This document shows positions 9,174-17,866 of a DNA stretch of 64,000 nt, in pieces (position 1 is the first letter of the stretch; the number at the start of each line of letters is the position of its first letter). The notes below the pieces were generated by a model, which saw only the letters and a list, made by a program, of their open reading frames with translations, was not told where the DNA came from and did no database searches. A program made the translations under genes and the position numbers. This stretch comes from Spirochaetaceae bacterium. Its GTDB lineage: Bacteria; Spirochaetota; Spirochaetia; SZUA-6; DRHE01. Location: positions 1,306,633 through 1,370,632 of the forward strand of contig CP070696.1 in the NCBI GenBank assembly GCA_020353535.1. Direction: 5' to 3'.

Positions 9174-10196
9174 ATGGGAGATATCGAGTTTCTCTATCTG
9201 AATCAGAAAGATGTCCAGGCCACCGGGGTGAGCATGGCCACCGCTCTGGAGGCGGTGGAGGACGCCTTTCGGCTCCACCACCAGGGTCAGGTGAACCTGC
9301 CCTACAAAATCGTACTGGATATGGGCGAAAGGGAGCGGGGGCGGGGCAATGCCATGCCCGCATACGTGGGCGGGGAGTACGACGTGTTCGGCATCAAATG
9401 GATTGCCGGCTTTCCCAAGAATCCCGTTGATCACGGCCTGCCTCGGGGAACAGGCCTGTTCATCCTCAACGACGCCTGGAAGGGGATACCCCTGGCCGTC
9501 ATGGACTGCACCCTCTTGAGCGCCATGCGCACCGGTGCAGTTACCGGAGTGGGCGCCAAATACCTGGCTCGTAAGGACTCTCAGAGCGTAGCCATGATCG
9601 GAGCCGGAGTCCAGGCCCGGACCCAGCTGGAGGCCTTGATGATCGTGCTCCCCGGCCTGAAGGAGGTACGAGCCTACGATATCCGCCGGGAAACTTCCGA
9701 AAATTTCGCCGAGGAGATGAACCACCGCTTCGGCCGGGAGGGCCTAAGCGTCCGTGCCGTGGACAGCCCGGAGGAGGCGGTGCGGGAGGCGGATATCGTG
9801 GTCACCGTGACCGTGGCGGACGATCCGATCGTCAAGGAGCGCTGGATGAAGCGGGGCAGCTTCTTCGCCGCGGTTGGTTCGTATCAGGAAGAGGAGTTCG
9901 AAGTGGTGATCAACTCGGACAAGGTCGTGGTTGACGGCATCGATCACGTGCTGCACAGGGAGACTCCGGTGATCGCCCTGATGATCGAACGGGGTAAGAT
10001 CCGGCGGGAGGATATCCTGGAGATGGGGGCCATCGTCTGCGGAGATCAGCCGGGACGCACCGGCCCGGATGAGCGTATTTTTTTCAGCCCGATCGGGATG
10101 GCTATCGAGGACGTCTGCCTCTGCCACAAAGTGTACAAGCTAGCCCGAAAGAAAGGCGTCGGCAGCACCCTGGGACTACTGGGACGGGAGGTTTGA
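9174..10196 (+). CDS. Ornithine cyclodeaminase/mu-crystallin family enzyme
   Basis: A 340-residue NAD(P)-dependent enzyme of the ornithine cyclodeaminase/mu-crystallin family, whose members include cyclodeaminases, ketimine reductases and amino-acid dehydrogenases. The start has AAGGAG at good distance. Visible features are the substrate-side segment 'GIKWIAGFPKNP', 'MDCTLLSAMRTGAVTGVGAKYLA' (the conserved T-x-x-R-T-G-A region) at about residues 107-129, and the Rossmann motif 'VAMIGAGVQARTQ' at about 138-150. Length is normal. The substrate cannot be named; neighbours do not help because the next genes are broken. It may also be a simple imine reductase. Confidence 0.8.
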   Translation: MGDIEFLYLNQKDVQATGVSMATALEAVEDAFRLHHQGQVNLPYKIVLDMGERERGRGNAMPAYVGGEYDVFGIKWIAGFPKNPVDHGLPRGTGLFILNDAWKGIPLAVMDCTLLSAMRTGAVTGVGAKYLARKDSQSVAMIGAGVQARTQLEALMIVLPGLKEVRAYDIRRETSENFAEEMNHRFGREGLSVRAVDSPEEAVREADIVVTVTVADDPIVKERWMKRGSFFAAVGSYQEEEFEVVINSDKVVVDGIDHVLHRETPVIALMIERGKIRREDILEMGAIVCGDQPGRTGPDERIFFSPIGMAIEDVCLCHKVYKLARKKGVGSTLGLLGREV

Positions 10197-10214
10197 AAAA
10201 GAGGGGAGGATCCG

Positions 10215-10875
10215 ATGAAAAAGACGTTGTTTCTGTCGTCCGTTCTGATTCTGGCTCTGCTCGCATTCGTGACCACAGGCTGATAGTTGACCGAGGAGCC
10301 GGTCAGCGAGGATCAGGCCGAGGCCTTGGCCTGGCTGATCACCGATCCGACCAATGGCCTGACCCAGGAGGTTGCGGACCTGGGAAGCTATCTCTTCGGG
10401 ATGGATGGTTCGATTCAGAGTGTAGCACCCCGGGACTCAACTGTTGAATCCATAGCCCTGGGCCTTACCGAGTCCTGCGCCCTGTACTTCTGCGGAGCCC
10501 TGGGCGGCTTTACCTGGAATCCGGACACCCAGGCCTATGAGAAGGAGCTCTCAGACTTGGACATCTCCCTGCCCAACCGGGACGTCCATTTGGATCGTCT
10601 GTTCGTCCGGGTGCGCTTCCACACCTCCGCCGACGCGAGCGGGGATTCCTTCCAACCGGTAGAGGTAAAGGAAGGAGTGGATCTGGAGGTCGCCTATGAT
10701 GGAGCGACCTCGACCTTCACCTACTCCGGTGAGATCAGACTGTGTCTACGACGCCGCCGTAACCCGCAGCGACGGCATTATCGTCATGGAGCCCTTGAGG
10801 GGCAGGCAGCTGGTGGGAAGGATTTCGGTGGAAGTCGAATCCAATGGAAGCAAGCACCTGTTCGGCGGAAATTGA
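10215..10875 (+). pseudogene. Broken lipoprotein gene
   Basis: An ATG at 10215 with a good GAGGAT-type site opens a signal peptide, MKKTLFLSSVLILALLAFVTTG. Exactly where the lipobox cysteine is expected the frame reads TGA then TAG (10281-10286). The same frame continues downstream with good coding content (LTEEPVSEDQAEALAWL...). Near 10730 the frame shifts by one: the sensible continuation is 'CVYDAAVTRSDGIIVMEP' to a stop at 10875. Two adjacent stops plus a frameshift argue for a dead gene, not recoding. The intact ancestor was probably a ~220-residue secreted lipoprotein of unknown function. Confidence 0.7.
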
Positions 10876-11149
10876 TATACCCTATGCTTTCCAATGCTGC
10901 AACAGCTACCATATGTTTGGAAAATTCACTTCCCAAATGATGTACGCCCAGGTCGTGGCCATCAACACGGAAAAGCCGAGATGGACCTCCACCTGCCGGG
11001 ACTGCGGCAAATGCGAAAAAGCATGTCCCCAACATATCGAAATCCGCAGCGAGTTCAGGAAAGTACGCAGAGATTTGGAGGGACCGGGGATGCTTCTGCT
11101 GTCAGGGATTACCAGACCCCTCGTAAACAGAATCCACAGCAAGAGTTGA
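10844..11149 (+). pseudogene. C-terminal fragment of an Fe-S aldo/keto reductase
   Basis: The frame carries 'CSAEIDIPYAF', 'YHMFG' and then 'CRDCGKCEKACPQHIEI', a ferredoxin-like 4Fe-4S motif (CxxCxxCxxxCP). This order is the C-terminal tail of the aldo/keto reductases that end in an iron-sulfur domain. The ~280-residue barrel that should precede it is absent, so only the last ~100 residues remain. It overlaps the end of the preceding broken lipoprotein gene in another frame, suggesting a deletion joined the two. A small independent ferredoxin is the alternative, but there is no convincing ribosome-binding site. Confidence 0.6.
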
Positions 11150-11178
11150 ACCTCCAGGGCAGATAGCGGAGGGTACGA

Positions 11179-11304
11179 ATGACCTGGGAAAGAGCGCGCA
11201 GCAAGGAGCAGAAGGAGCAGCAGCTCGAGGAGATCGTGAAGGATAAGCAATCTTTGCCATATAGTACAGTTATTTTGCCACCGCCTGCTCGACACTCTAG
11301 CTGA
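11179..11304 (+). pseudogene. N-terminal fragment of a TetR-family regulator
   Basis: An ATG at 11179 with GGAGGG just upstream begins 'MTWERARSKEQKEQQLEEIV', the usual opening of TetR-family repressors before the helix-turn-helix. After about 22 codons the sequence becomes unrelated and stops at 11302-11304. The DNA-binding domain and ligand domain are missing. TetR genes often sit beside Fe-S aldo/keto reductase genes, so this fragment and the preceding one may be remnants of one former locus (inference). Confidence 0.55.
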
Positions 11305-11333
11305 TCAAAGCCATTATTGACCCTTTGAGAATT

Positions 11334-12458
11334 CTACCTATAGTGCCGAAGGTAGGCGGCCAGGAGGGGATCAGAAAGTCGGTACCCCGGGGCGATCTTC
11401 TCCACGACCCCCCGATCCATCAGCCGGTTGATGATCTGGCCTACCGCCCGGGCGCTCAGGGAAGCGTCGGCCAGGAACTGCTTGGACTGAGGGTGAGCGA
11501 CCACCTTTTGCTTGGCCAGGATCAGCAATACTTTCCCTTCGGATGCGGAGAATTGGCCCAGGTAGGTCTCGTATCTGCTGGCCCGGTTGTCCAACAGTTT
11601 AACCAGGGAAGCGGCGATAGCCTCCCGGCCGATCTCCCGGTCGGCATGGATATCCATGATCTGTTGGCCTAGCCGGTTCACGGCTTCCGGAACCCGCTGC
11701 AAAAGGTCCTGCAGGTATCTGGCGTTCTCGTAGTTTATTGTCAGGTTGTTCTGGTGAAACCGTTCCTCTATATAGAGGTGAAACTCATCGTAGGGAATCG
11801 CTTGAAACTCGAGATCCGTGCCCCAACCGTTCAGAGGAGCTTCGGGGTTGGCGAAAAGCGAGGCTAGGAGGTGTCGTTTCGAACCCAGAACGATGATCGG
11901 CGCCGAAGCGATCTCCTCAAAACAGGAGCGGAAGATCCCAGGGGCTTCCTCGACGCGGGCAATATCTTGAAACTCATCCAGTACGATCAAACCGGGCAGC
12001 TCCTCCACGATCTGCCTTGCGTGTCTGAAGATCGAGCGAATCGTCTGCCCGGTCGGATCCTCGTCGACCCTCAAAGACAGATTCGGGCTTCCGGTCAACG
12101 AATCGATCGACAGCTCGGGTCTCAGGGCTGCCAGGAAGTGCCTGGCGTTTTCCAGCACATTTTTTATGGGAAAGGATTCGGCGAAGGAGTGCTCAAAGGC
12201 GCTTCGCAGTCGAATCGTCAGGGATTCCAGGCTGCGTACGGACAAAAGATCCGCAAAAAATACAAAACACCGCTTGTGGCGCTGCCTGAACTCCTCAATG
12301 ACTACGTTCTTGATCAGCGAAGTCTTACCGTAGTTGCGCGGTGCATAGACCACGACCTTGGCGCCACGTTGTACATATCGACGCAGCGACTCCTGCTCTT
12401 TGACCAGGTTGCAGATGTTTTCCCGGTCTACCAGTCTATCGACTACAAATCGTTTCAT
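11334..12458 (-). CDS. AAA-type ATPase with C-terminal winged helix (archaeal ATPase-like)
   Basis: A 374-residue intact protein. Walker A is APRNYGKTS at residues 39-47 and Walker B is LIVLDEFQD from residue 157. A sensor-like 'IIVLGSKRH' follows. The C-terminal third contains a winged-helix pattern ('FLADASLSARAVGQIINRLMDRGVVEK') ending 'YRLSDPLLAAYLR'. This layout matches the ATPase families often called archaeal ATPase or AAA_14/ATPase_2 (Orc/Cdc6-like), whose cellular role is mostly unknown; some act in DNA-linked or toxin-like systems. It sits between broken genes. A perfect palindrome lies 41 bases upstream of its start, a likely operator. Confidence 0.75.
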   Translation of the reverse strand: MKRFVVDRLVDRENICNLVKEQESLRRYVQRGAKVVVYAPRNYGKTSLIKNVVIEEFRQRHKRCFVFFADLLSVRSLESLTIRLRSAFEHSFAESFPIKNVLENARHFLAALRPELSIDSLTGSPNLSLRVDEDPTGQTIRSIFRHARQIVEELPGLIVLDEFQDIARVEEAPGIFRSCFEEIASAPIIVLGSKRHLLASLFANPEAPLNGWGTDLEFQAIPYDEFHLYIEERFHQNNLTINYENARYLQDLLQRVPEAVNRLGQQIMDIHADREIGREAIAASLVKLLDNRASRYETYLGQFSASEGKVLLILAKQKVVAHPQSKQFLADASLSARAVGQIINRLMDRGVVEKIAPGYRLSDPLLAAYLRHYR

Positions 12459-12498
12459 TGATTACGAAGGACATCGCGACCTCAGGGAGCGATCTTGC

Positions 12499-12525
12499 AA
12501 GTATTATACTCAAAGTATAATACTT
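12499..12525. promoter_or_regulatory. Perfect 12-bp inverted repeat (operator candidate)
   Basis: AAGTATTATACT (12499-12510), a 3-base spacer CAA, and AGTATAATACTT (12514-12525) form a perfect palindrome. It lies in the divergent region between the AAA ATPase (start 12458) and the alpha/beta hydrolase (start 12650). Each arm contains a TATAAT-like or TATTAT-like box, so a bound dimer would cover a promoter. It is not followed by a T-run and is therefore not a terminator. Confidence 0.5.
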
Positions 12526-12649
12526 TACAACCCACGAACGGCAAATCTGACCGTGCCGGCTGCAGTTGCTGATCGGACAGGTTTTTCATTACCTTTTTTC
12601 AAGGAAAAGTGTCTTTCAGACAAGAGACAGTTCCGGGTGGAGCAGAAAC

Positions 12650-13591
12650 ATGAAGATAAAAACCTGGCAAGTAATCGTAACGGCTGTGCTCGTACTTCTT
12701 CTGGTACTCTTCGTACCGGTAGTGGTAAAACGGCCTGCGTCGAAGGTTCTCTACGGTCCTTCCCTATCCGATGTCGACTACACGGAAGTAACTTTTCAAA
12801 GCGGCGAGTTGAATCTGGCGGCCATGCTGATCCTGCCGAAAGGGGGTGGGCCGTTTCCGGTGGCGGTCTTTATCCACGGCGCCGGGACGAGCCGCCGTGA
12901 CAATCCTTGGTACCTGAGCTTCGCAAAGCATTTCCAGGAAAACGGTATCGCGGTCCTTCTCCCTGACAAGCGGGGATCGGAACAATCAGAAGGACGATGG
13001 CAGGAGGCGAGTTTCTTCGATCTGGCCGAGGACGCACTGGTTGCGGTTGAGTTCGTGAAGACTCAAAGCTCGTTCGAGTACTCCGCGATTGGGATCATCG
13101 GTATGAGCCAAGGAGGTTGGATTGCTCCGCTGGTTGCTCCAGAAGACGAGGATATCTCGTTTGTGATCAGTGTTTCCGGAGCGGCGGTCAGTACCGACGA
13201 GCAGCTGGTTCATGAGGAAGTCAACACGATTCACAACATGGGGGTGTACAAATTCCTGGCTAGAGCGATCGCTCCCATCAGCTCCCGGTCGATCAAAAAC
13301 AAGAGACAGAAGGAGTTCTGGGACAAGATCGGCGGATTCGACCCGATTCCATACTGGAAGGCTGTAACTGTTCCGGTGTTCGTGGCCTTCGGTGAGAAGG
13401 ACGAATACGACAATGTACCGGTGGTGGAGAGCGTGCGGAGGTTGCGATCTTTGAACAAGAGTAACATCACGGTTAAAGTCTATCCGGGAGGTGGACATGC
13501 GGTCGAGGATCCCAGGACACACTACGTTCAAAAACAGTTGCAGAACGACCTGGTGGCGTTCATCAACAAGATCTCAGCCCAGAACCTGTAG
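12650..13591 (+). CDS. Membrane-anchored alpha/beta hydrolase
   Basis: A 313-residue protein of the dienelactone hydrolase/acyl-peptidase-like alpha/beta hydrolase group. The start at 12650 (MKIKTWQ) is preferred because it begins an N-terminal transmembrane or signal-anchor helix (about residues 6-26). The oxyanion region is 'FIHGAGTSRRD', the nucleophile elbow is GMSQGG with Ser153, the acid is in 'FGEKDEYDN' and the His in 'YPGGGHAV'. The triad is therefore complete. Length is normal for secreted esterases of this type. The substrate is unknown; location outside the cytoplasmic membrane is inferred. Confidence 0.8.
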   Translation: MKIKTWQVIVTAVLVLLLVLFVPVVVKRPASKVLYGPSLSDVDYTEVTFQSGELNLAAMLILPKGGGPFPVAVFIHGAGTSRRDNPWYLSFAKHFQENGIAVLLPDKRGSEQSEGRWQEASFFDLAEDALVAVEFVKTQSSFEYSAIGIIGMSQGGWIAPLVAPEDEDISFVISVSGAAVSTDEQLVHEEVNTIHNMGVYKFLARAIAPISSRSIKNKRQKEFWDKIGGFDPIPYWKAVTVPVFVAFGEKDEYDNVPVVESVRRLRSLNKSNITVKVYPGGGHAVEDPRTHYVQKQLQNDLVAFINKISAQNL

Positions 13592-13702
13592 AACCAGTCA
13601 CCAAGATAGCACATGCTTGTACTCGTTCTCAAACCAAAGCTATCATGTGGGAAATGAAACGAATCGCGGTGTGGCCTCATGAGTACTACCGGCACGTGAG
13701 CC

Positions 13703-14224
13703 ATGACTGCTAAAAGACTGCTGGTCGTCTATTCAATCCACCAATCTCTGCATTGGTTCGCCACCGGTCTGCTGGTTCCGGTGATAGCGCTGCTGCAATC
13801 TTCAACGTGCTTTCGCCACAGTCAATGTGTTTATTCCCATAGGCCTGGGCGTCGGGTCCGTTATAGGGTGCGTTTTACCGGACACGATAGGTCAGGTGAT
13901 GCAACTCGTGCGCTACCTGGATATGTACCCGGCGAATTTACTGATCCTGGCTCTGTTGGTCATCATCCAGGCGATTTTCACGGTCCTGGTCATCAAAGAT
14001 CACCGCATGCCACAATTATGAATCGTGAAATTCCCAGCAGCAAACGCTCGACCCTTTTGTCCTTCGAGTCGCTGATCCTGCAGACCGGAGCTTTGGCCGG
14101 CTCAGTCTTCATGGGTTATATCTCTAAAGTGCGGTCGATTTACCTTGCCTGGAATATCGGCGCGGTGGTCCTTCTGCTAACTTCGGTCTTCTACCTATTG
14201 ATCCCGAAAGCCGAAAACCACTGA
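13703..14224 (+). pseudogene. Remnant of an MFS transporter gene
   Basis: A start at 13703 gives MTAKRLLVVYSIHQSLHWF and one hydrophobic helix, as in the first segment of a major-facilitator transporter. The frame then loses sense near 13795. A second frame (about 13827-14021) encodes two hydrophobic stretches, and the original frame resumes near 14025 with 'LSFESLILQTGALAGSVFMGYIS' and a last helix ending at 14224. Only about 170 codons remain of the usual ~400. I read it as an internally deleted, frameshifted transporter. Confidence 0.6.
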
Positions 14225-14268
14225 AAATCATCCGCGCTGAGAATGCCGGGCGCCAACCGGAGTGTTCG

Positions 14269-16527
14269 TCATACCGAGAACAGAAAATCTTGCTCCACCT
14301 CTATCCTGTCGGCGCTAAGCCACATCCTCTGATAGGGCTCCAAGTTCAGGGTAACCGTGCCATCCTCGGCTCTGGCAACTTCCTGATGGGCGATGTTGTC
14401 GTACACTGTCTTTGCATCGCTGAGACCAACCGCTGCGGAATCGACCACGATCGACTGCTGATCCCCGCTGACGTTGACCGCGACCAACGTGTGATCTTCA
14501 GCGCAGTAGCAGTGCACCACCGCCACCGTCTCCTTGAGTTTCTCCGTGAGGGGCGCCAGAACTTCCGCCTCGTTACCTCGGAAATGCAGGGCCGGGTCGC
14601 TGTCTACCAGGGCGATTAGGTTATTCATCCCCCGCGCGATCCGGTGCTCAAAGGTCTCGGGATCCCTGATCCGCGTGGCGAGGTGATCGAAATCCGATTT
14701 AGTACGTTTCAGATCGCGAAGCTCCCCGGTCCGGGAGAGACGCTCGTGGTCGTTGGACAGAGCGATCAGATCGTTGAAGTAGATCGACTTCACGTTTCGT
14801 CCCATCAGAGCGAAGACCAGGGTGTAGAAGGACAGATAGCGCCGGATCTCCAGGGACTCATCCTTCAGGTGCACCAGGGAATCCCGGGTTGAGCAGCACA
14901 GCTCATACGGCTCCCGTCCCCCGGGAACCGATTTATACTTGATCTTACCTCCATTTGCTTCCACCACGTCTGCAAGTGCCCGCCGTTCAGCGGGGGTCAG
15001 CAAATCCATGCTGCCTCGCACGGATTTTCCGTCGTGGCTCTCTGCCAGACTGAAACGAATGCTGGTTTTAGGGATATCGTAGCGGGCGATCAGGTCGAAG
15101 ATCCGGGGCAGTGCAGTCACCCGCCCGGAGTTGAACACCTGGGGAAGGATGCTGGCAAGATGGAAATCGTACATCATTGGCGGCGGAGCCTCCCGGTCAG
15201 CCATCTGCTGCAGCACCACCCCGAGCTGGTCATTGACCTCCAGGTTGGGTACGATCCGCGGTGAGACCGCGTCTATCGACAGATAGAGGATCTTCATGAG
15301 GTGGGTCACCTCAGGCAATCCGAAGCAGCTGGTCTTCCACTTCTTGAACGCGTAATTGGCCGCATCCAGGCGAAGCAGGTTGATATCCATGGACAGGTAC
15401 CAGGAGAAATCCTCGGCCAACATCTTCATTCCCTCGAAGGTTGCGGTGTTCAAATCCGCCTGAACGTGGCTGAAGGTGGTGAGAGCCCGGATCTCCTGTC
15501 CAAAGACCGCCTCGTCGTGCTGCTCGTAGATCGCGGCCAGAGTCGGGTCGACGCCGATCGCCTGCAGCAGATCAGCCCGGCTACGGATCTCCGCCTTGAA
15601 GATGTAGGGGGTGTGCCGCACCTCCTGGGTCTCGGATACGGTGAAGAGGATTTCCGGATCTATCTGCTTCTGGTCCTGCAGGTAGGCTCGAAACCGCAGG
15701 ATATGCTGATAATCCTCCTCCAGGAGCATCTGGTCATTCCGCACCTTGTTGAACAGGAAAAGAATCCCCAGCACCTCACGGGGCAGCGCCTTATCCCCGA
15801 GGCGCCGTGCCATCTCCCCGAATCGCTGTTCCAAGCTCATGGTGGCGGTCCGGGATTCTCCGGGCCGCCTCCTGAAGATCGTGAAGAGGGGGAAGGGTCT
15901 TGGCCGGAACACGTGGGCGAAATCCCCGTCGGTAAGATGCTGCTGGAACTCCGCCTCTGCGAAAACAAAGAAGCACGTCCCCGCCGCATCATCGCCGTTC
16001 AGGTAGGCTTGAAAACGGGGATTTTGAATGTCTACATGGTTGAGCACGAAATCGGCCATGGAGAAATAGCTCCGCATCAGCGTGGCAAACTGATCATTGC
16101 TGCCGAATCGGTCGTGAATGCGGTTTCGGACCACCTGGGAGAAATAGCCGTCGTTGAAGCGATCCTCCACCACCACGCAAGCAGGAAGCATATGCATGCC
16201 CCGAATAGCGGGGAAAAACTGCAAAAGAAAGTCCCGCAGTGTAGCCAGTGTCGCTTCCCCGGAACGCTGAATGCTGTCCGCATAAGCAATTACTAGCGTC
16301 TTCTGCTCGATCCGGGCCAGCGGATCCGAAACACGGTAGCTATGATCTCGTTCTTTTATCGGGGGATTTTTGTTCTCCCACACTTTCTGCAGTATGGAGA
16401 TCCAGTACTCACCGATCTTCTCCGCCAGATCTCCGTAATCTTGAGCGGGAAAGAGCGTCGCGAACCGTTTCCTGATTTCCTTGAGGTTGTTTACAGCCAG
16501 AGGCTGCCAGGTCTGCTGTTTCGACAT
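14269..16527 (-). CDS. GH13 sucrose/glucosylglycerate phosphorylase-like protein with large insertion
   Basis: A 752-residue glycoside-active enzyme of the GH13 subfamily 18 type (sucrose and glucosylglycerate phosphorylases, usually ~500-560 residues). Barrel signatures are visible: 'AYADSI' (81-86), 'ADFVLNHVD' (158-166), 'RLDAANY' with nucleophile Asp388, 'NLEVN' with acid/base Glu430, and 'ESHDG' with Asp499. An extra ~130 residues (about 219-349, bases 15481-15873) separate the loop 'PRPFPLFTIF' from the next strand 'FSHVQADLN'. The usual substrate-side 'SSDDGFSV' motif is also altered. It follows a glycosyltransferase by 34 bases, so the pair may make and phosphorolyse one glucoside. 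The exact substrate is unknown. Confidence 0.7.
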   Translation of the reverse strand: MSKQQTWQPLAVNNLKEIRKRFATLFPAQDYGDLAEKIGEYWISILQKVWENKNPPIKERDHSYRVSDPLARIEQKTLVIAYADSIQRSGEATLATLRDFLLQFFPAIRGMHMLPACVVVEDRFNDGYFSQVVRNRIHDRFGSNDQFATLMRSYFSMADFVLNHVDIQNPRFQAYLNGDDAAGTCFFVFAEAEFQQHLTDGDFAHVFRPRPFPLFTIFRRRPGESRTATMSLEQRFGEMARRLGDKALPREVLGILFLFNKVRNDQMLLEEDYQHILRFRAYLQDQKQIDPEILFTVSETQEVRHTPYIFKAEIRSRADLLQAIGVDPTLAAIYEQHDEAVFGQEIRALTTFSHVQADLNTATFEGMKMLAEDFSWYLSMDINLLRLDAANYAFKKWKTSCFGLPEVTHLMKILYLSIDAVSPRIVPNLEVNDQLGVVLQQMADREAPPPMMYDFHLASILPQVFNSGRVTALPRIFDLIARYDIPKTSIRFSLAESHDGKSVRGSMDLLTPAERRALADVVEANGGKIKYKSVPGGREPYELCCSTRDSLVHLKDESLEIRRYLSFYTLVFALMGRNVKSIYFNDLIALSNDHERLSRTGELRDLKRTKSDFDHLATRIRDPETFEHRIARGMNNLIALVDSDPALHFRGNEAEVLAPLTEKLKETVAVVHCYCAEDHTLVAVNVSGDQQSIVVDSAAVGLSDAKTVYDNIAHQEVARAEDGTVTLNLEPYQRMWLSADRIEVEQDFLFSV

Positions 16528-16561
16528 AGATCCTCCAGATTTGCCGTCTACCGGAGTTGGC

Positions 16562-17782
16562 TCACACCCCGAACTTTCGGCGCATTTCCTCCTTCAAATC
16601 CTGGTCGCCGTCCACAACTTCCAGCACTTTCTTCCAGGAGGTGTTGAAGGCCGGATACTCCTCCGCCCGCATCGCCCTCTCTCGAGCCGTTTGAAGCATT
16701 TGCTCCGCCTCGGGAAAGAAGCGTTCATCGGCGTCAACAGGGCGCAGGATCCTCAGGGCTTCCAGGGCTTGGTTATCCAGATCCTCCTTGAGGAACTCGC
16801 CGGGATAGATACCAAAATCCTCGTACCGAAGGGGATGCAGATCGGGGTGTTGTTGGGAGATTCTGATCTTTTGACGCTGGTAGACGAAGCGCAGCACGTC
16901 CCGCTGAAGCTTGGCGTAAGGAGTCGTGGTGACCGGATCCCCGGTCGAAGCTTTCGGGGGCAGGTGAGTAATGCTGAGCCCAACGTCTAAAAACCAGGAA
17001 AAGCCGAACAGTCGGGAGTTCATCAGATAATCGATGTCCTCTCCCCGTGTGATCCCCGGATCGAAGGAGACGTTGCGAAAGAGCTTCGGGGGGAACACCA
17101 TGTTGCCCCCCAAAGCCAGTGGAGTTTCCACCAATTCCTCGGCCGCCGAGAAACAGGCATCGAACTGCTCATTGATCAGCAGCGCCTTGCGCACGAATCT
17201 GTTCTTTGAGGCGGCCTCTTCTTCTGTAACCTTCAGACGATAGTCTCCTGCCGCATCGAGGTAGATCCCGGCCAATCCGCTATTCCCGCCACGGCGCTCG
17301 AGCTCGTCCATGGAGCGGACAGCTCTTTCCAGATAGTCCGGCGGCACGATTTCATCATCGTCGATGGCCACGATCAGGTCGCTTTCCAGGAGGACCGATC
17401 CCAGGATCTGACAGTTCCTGACCTGAGCATACGCTTCCAGGCTGACCAGACCCGGATTCAGTCCGGACCGTGACAGGCTCCCTCGCAAGCGCTCCAGGTC
17501 GGATGGTGCAAACTGCCCGATTGGATAGGCCGTCCTGAACGGTTCGATCAGCTCCTCCACTCTCCGCTCCACCTCTGATGTTAGCTGTGAATTGACCGGG
17601 GCGGTGATCAGCAATACCCGGAAGTCGTGAGTGCGAAGGGTTTTGAGACTCTCCAGACAGCGGCCCAGTGTGCCGCTCTCATCGATCGGTGTGGGATGAT
17701 CGAAAATAGCATCCTCAGGTCTTCCCGCATGCCCCCTGGCCCGGCACCAGTAGGTGGGAATGACGATGGTTATTCCGCCCAT
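16562..17782 (-). CDS. GT-A-type glycosyltransferase
   Basis: A 406-residue cytoplasmic glycosyltransferase with no membrane helix. The N-terminal strand 'ITIVIPTYW' and the metal/nucleotide-sugar motif 'LIVAIDDDEIVPPDYL' (about residues 137-152) are the GT-A signature. 'LGGNMVFPP' and 'RGEDIDYLMNSRLFGF' follow, with an acidic 'ED' like the catalytic-base region of inverting GT2-type enzymes. It lies directly upstream of the GH13 phosphorylase-like gene in the same operon, and 84 bases downstream of folD. A role in synthesis of a small glucoside, such as a compatible solute or reserve, is an inference from that pairing. Confidence 0.7.
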   Translation of the reverse strand: MGGITIVIPTYWCRARGHAGRPEDAIFDHPTPIDESGTLGRCLESLKTLRTHDFRVLLITAPVNSQLTSEVERRVEELIEPFRTAYPIGQFAPSDLERLRGSLSRSGLNPGLVSLEAYAQVRNCQILGSVLLESDLIVAIDDDEIVPPDYLERAVRSMDELERRGGNSGLAGIYLDAAGDYRLKVTEEEAASKNRFVRKALLINEQFDACFSAAEELVETPLALGGNMVFPPKLFRNVSFDPGITRGEDIDYLMNSRLFGFSWFLDVGLSITHLPPKASTGDPVTTTPYAKLQRDVLRFVYQRQKIRISQQHPDLHPLRYEDFGIYPGEFLKEDLDNQALEALRILRPVDADERFFPEAEQMLQTARERAMRAEEYPAFNTSWKKVLEVVDGDQDLKEEMRRKFGV

Positions 17783-17866
17783 TTCTGTGCCTCCTAGCGA
17801 CCTTCTAGGGCGATGCCCAACTCTCGAGGCATCGAGGAACCGGCGAATCTGGTTAAAACCTGAAGA

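Noticed and set aside
10281..10286. Adjacent TGA and TAG in frame as selenocysteine/pyrrolysine recoding
   Set aside because: The codon replaces a lipobox Cys, there is a second stop directly after, and a frameshift follows near 10730; no SECIS-like hairpin is evident. Gene decay is the simpler reading.
15301..16296. Plus-strand open frame of 331 codons
   Set aside because: Antisense to the GH13 gene, which has clear catalytic motifs.
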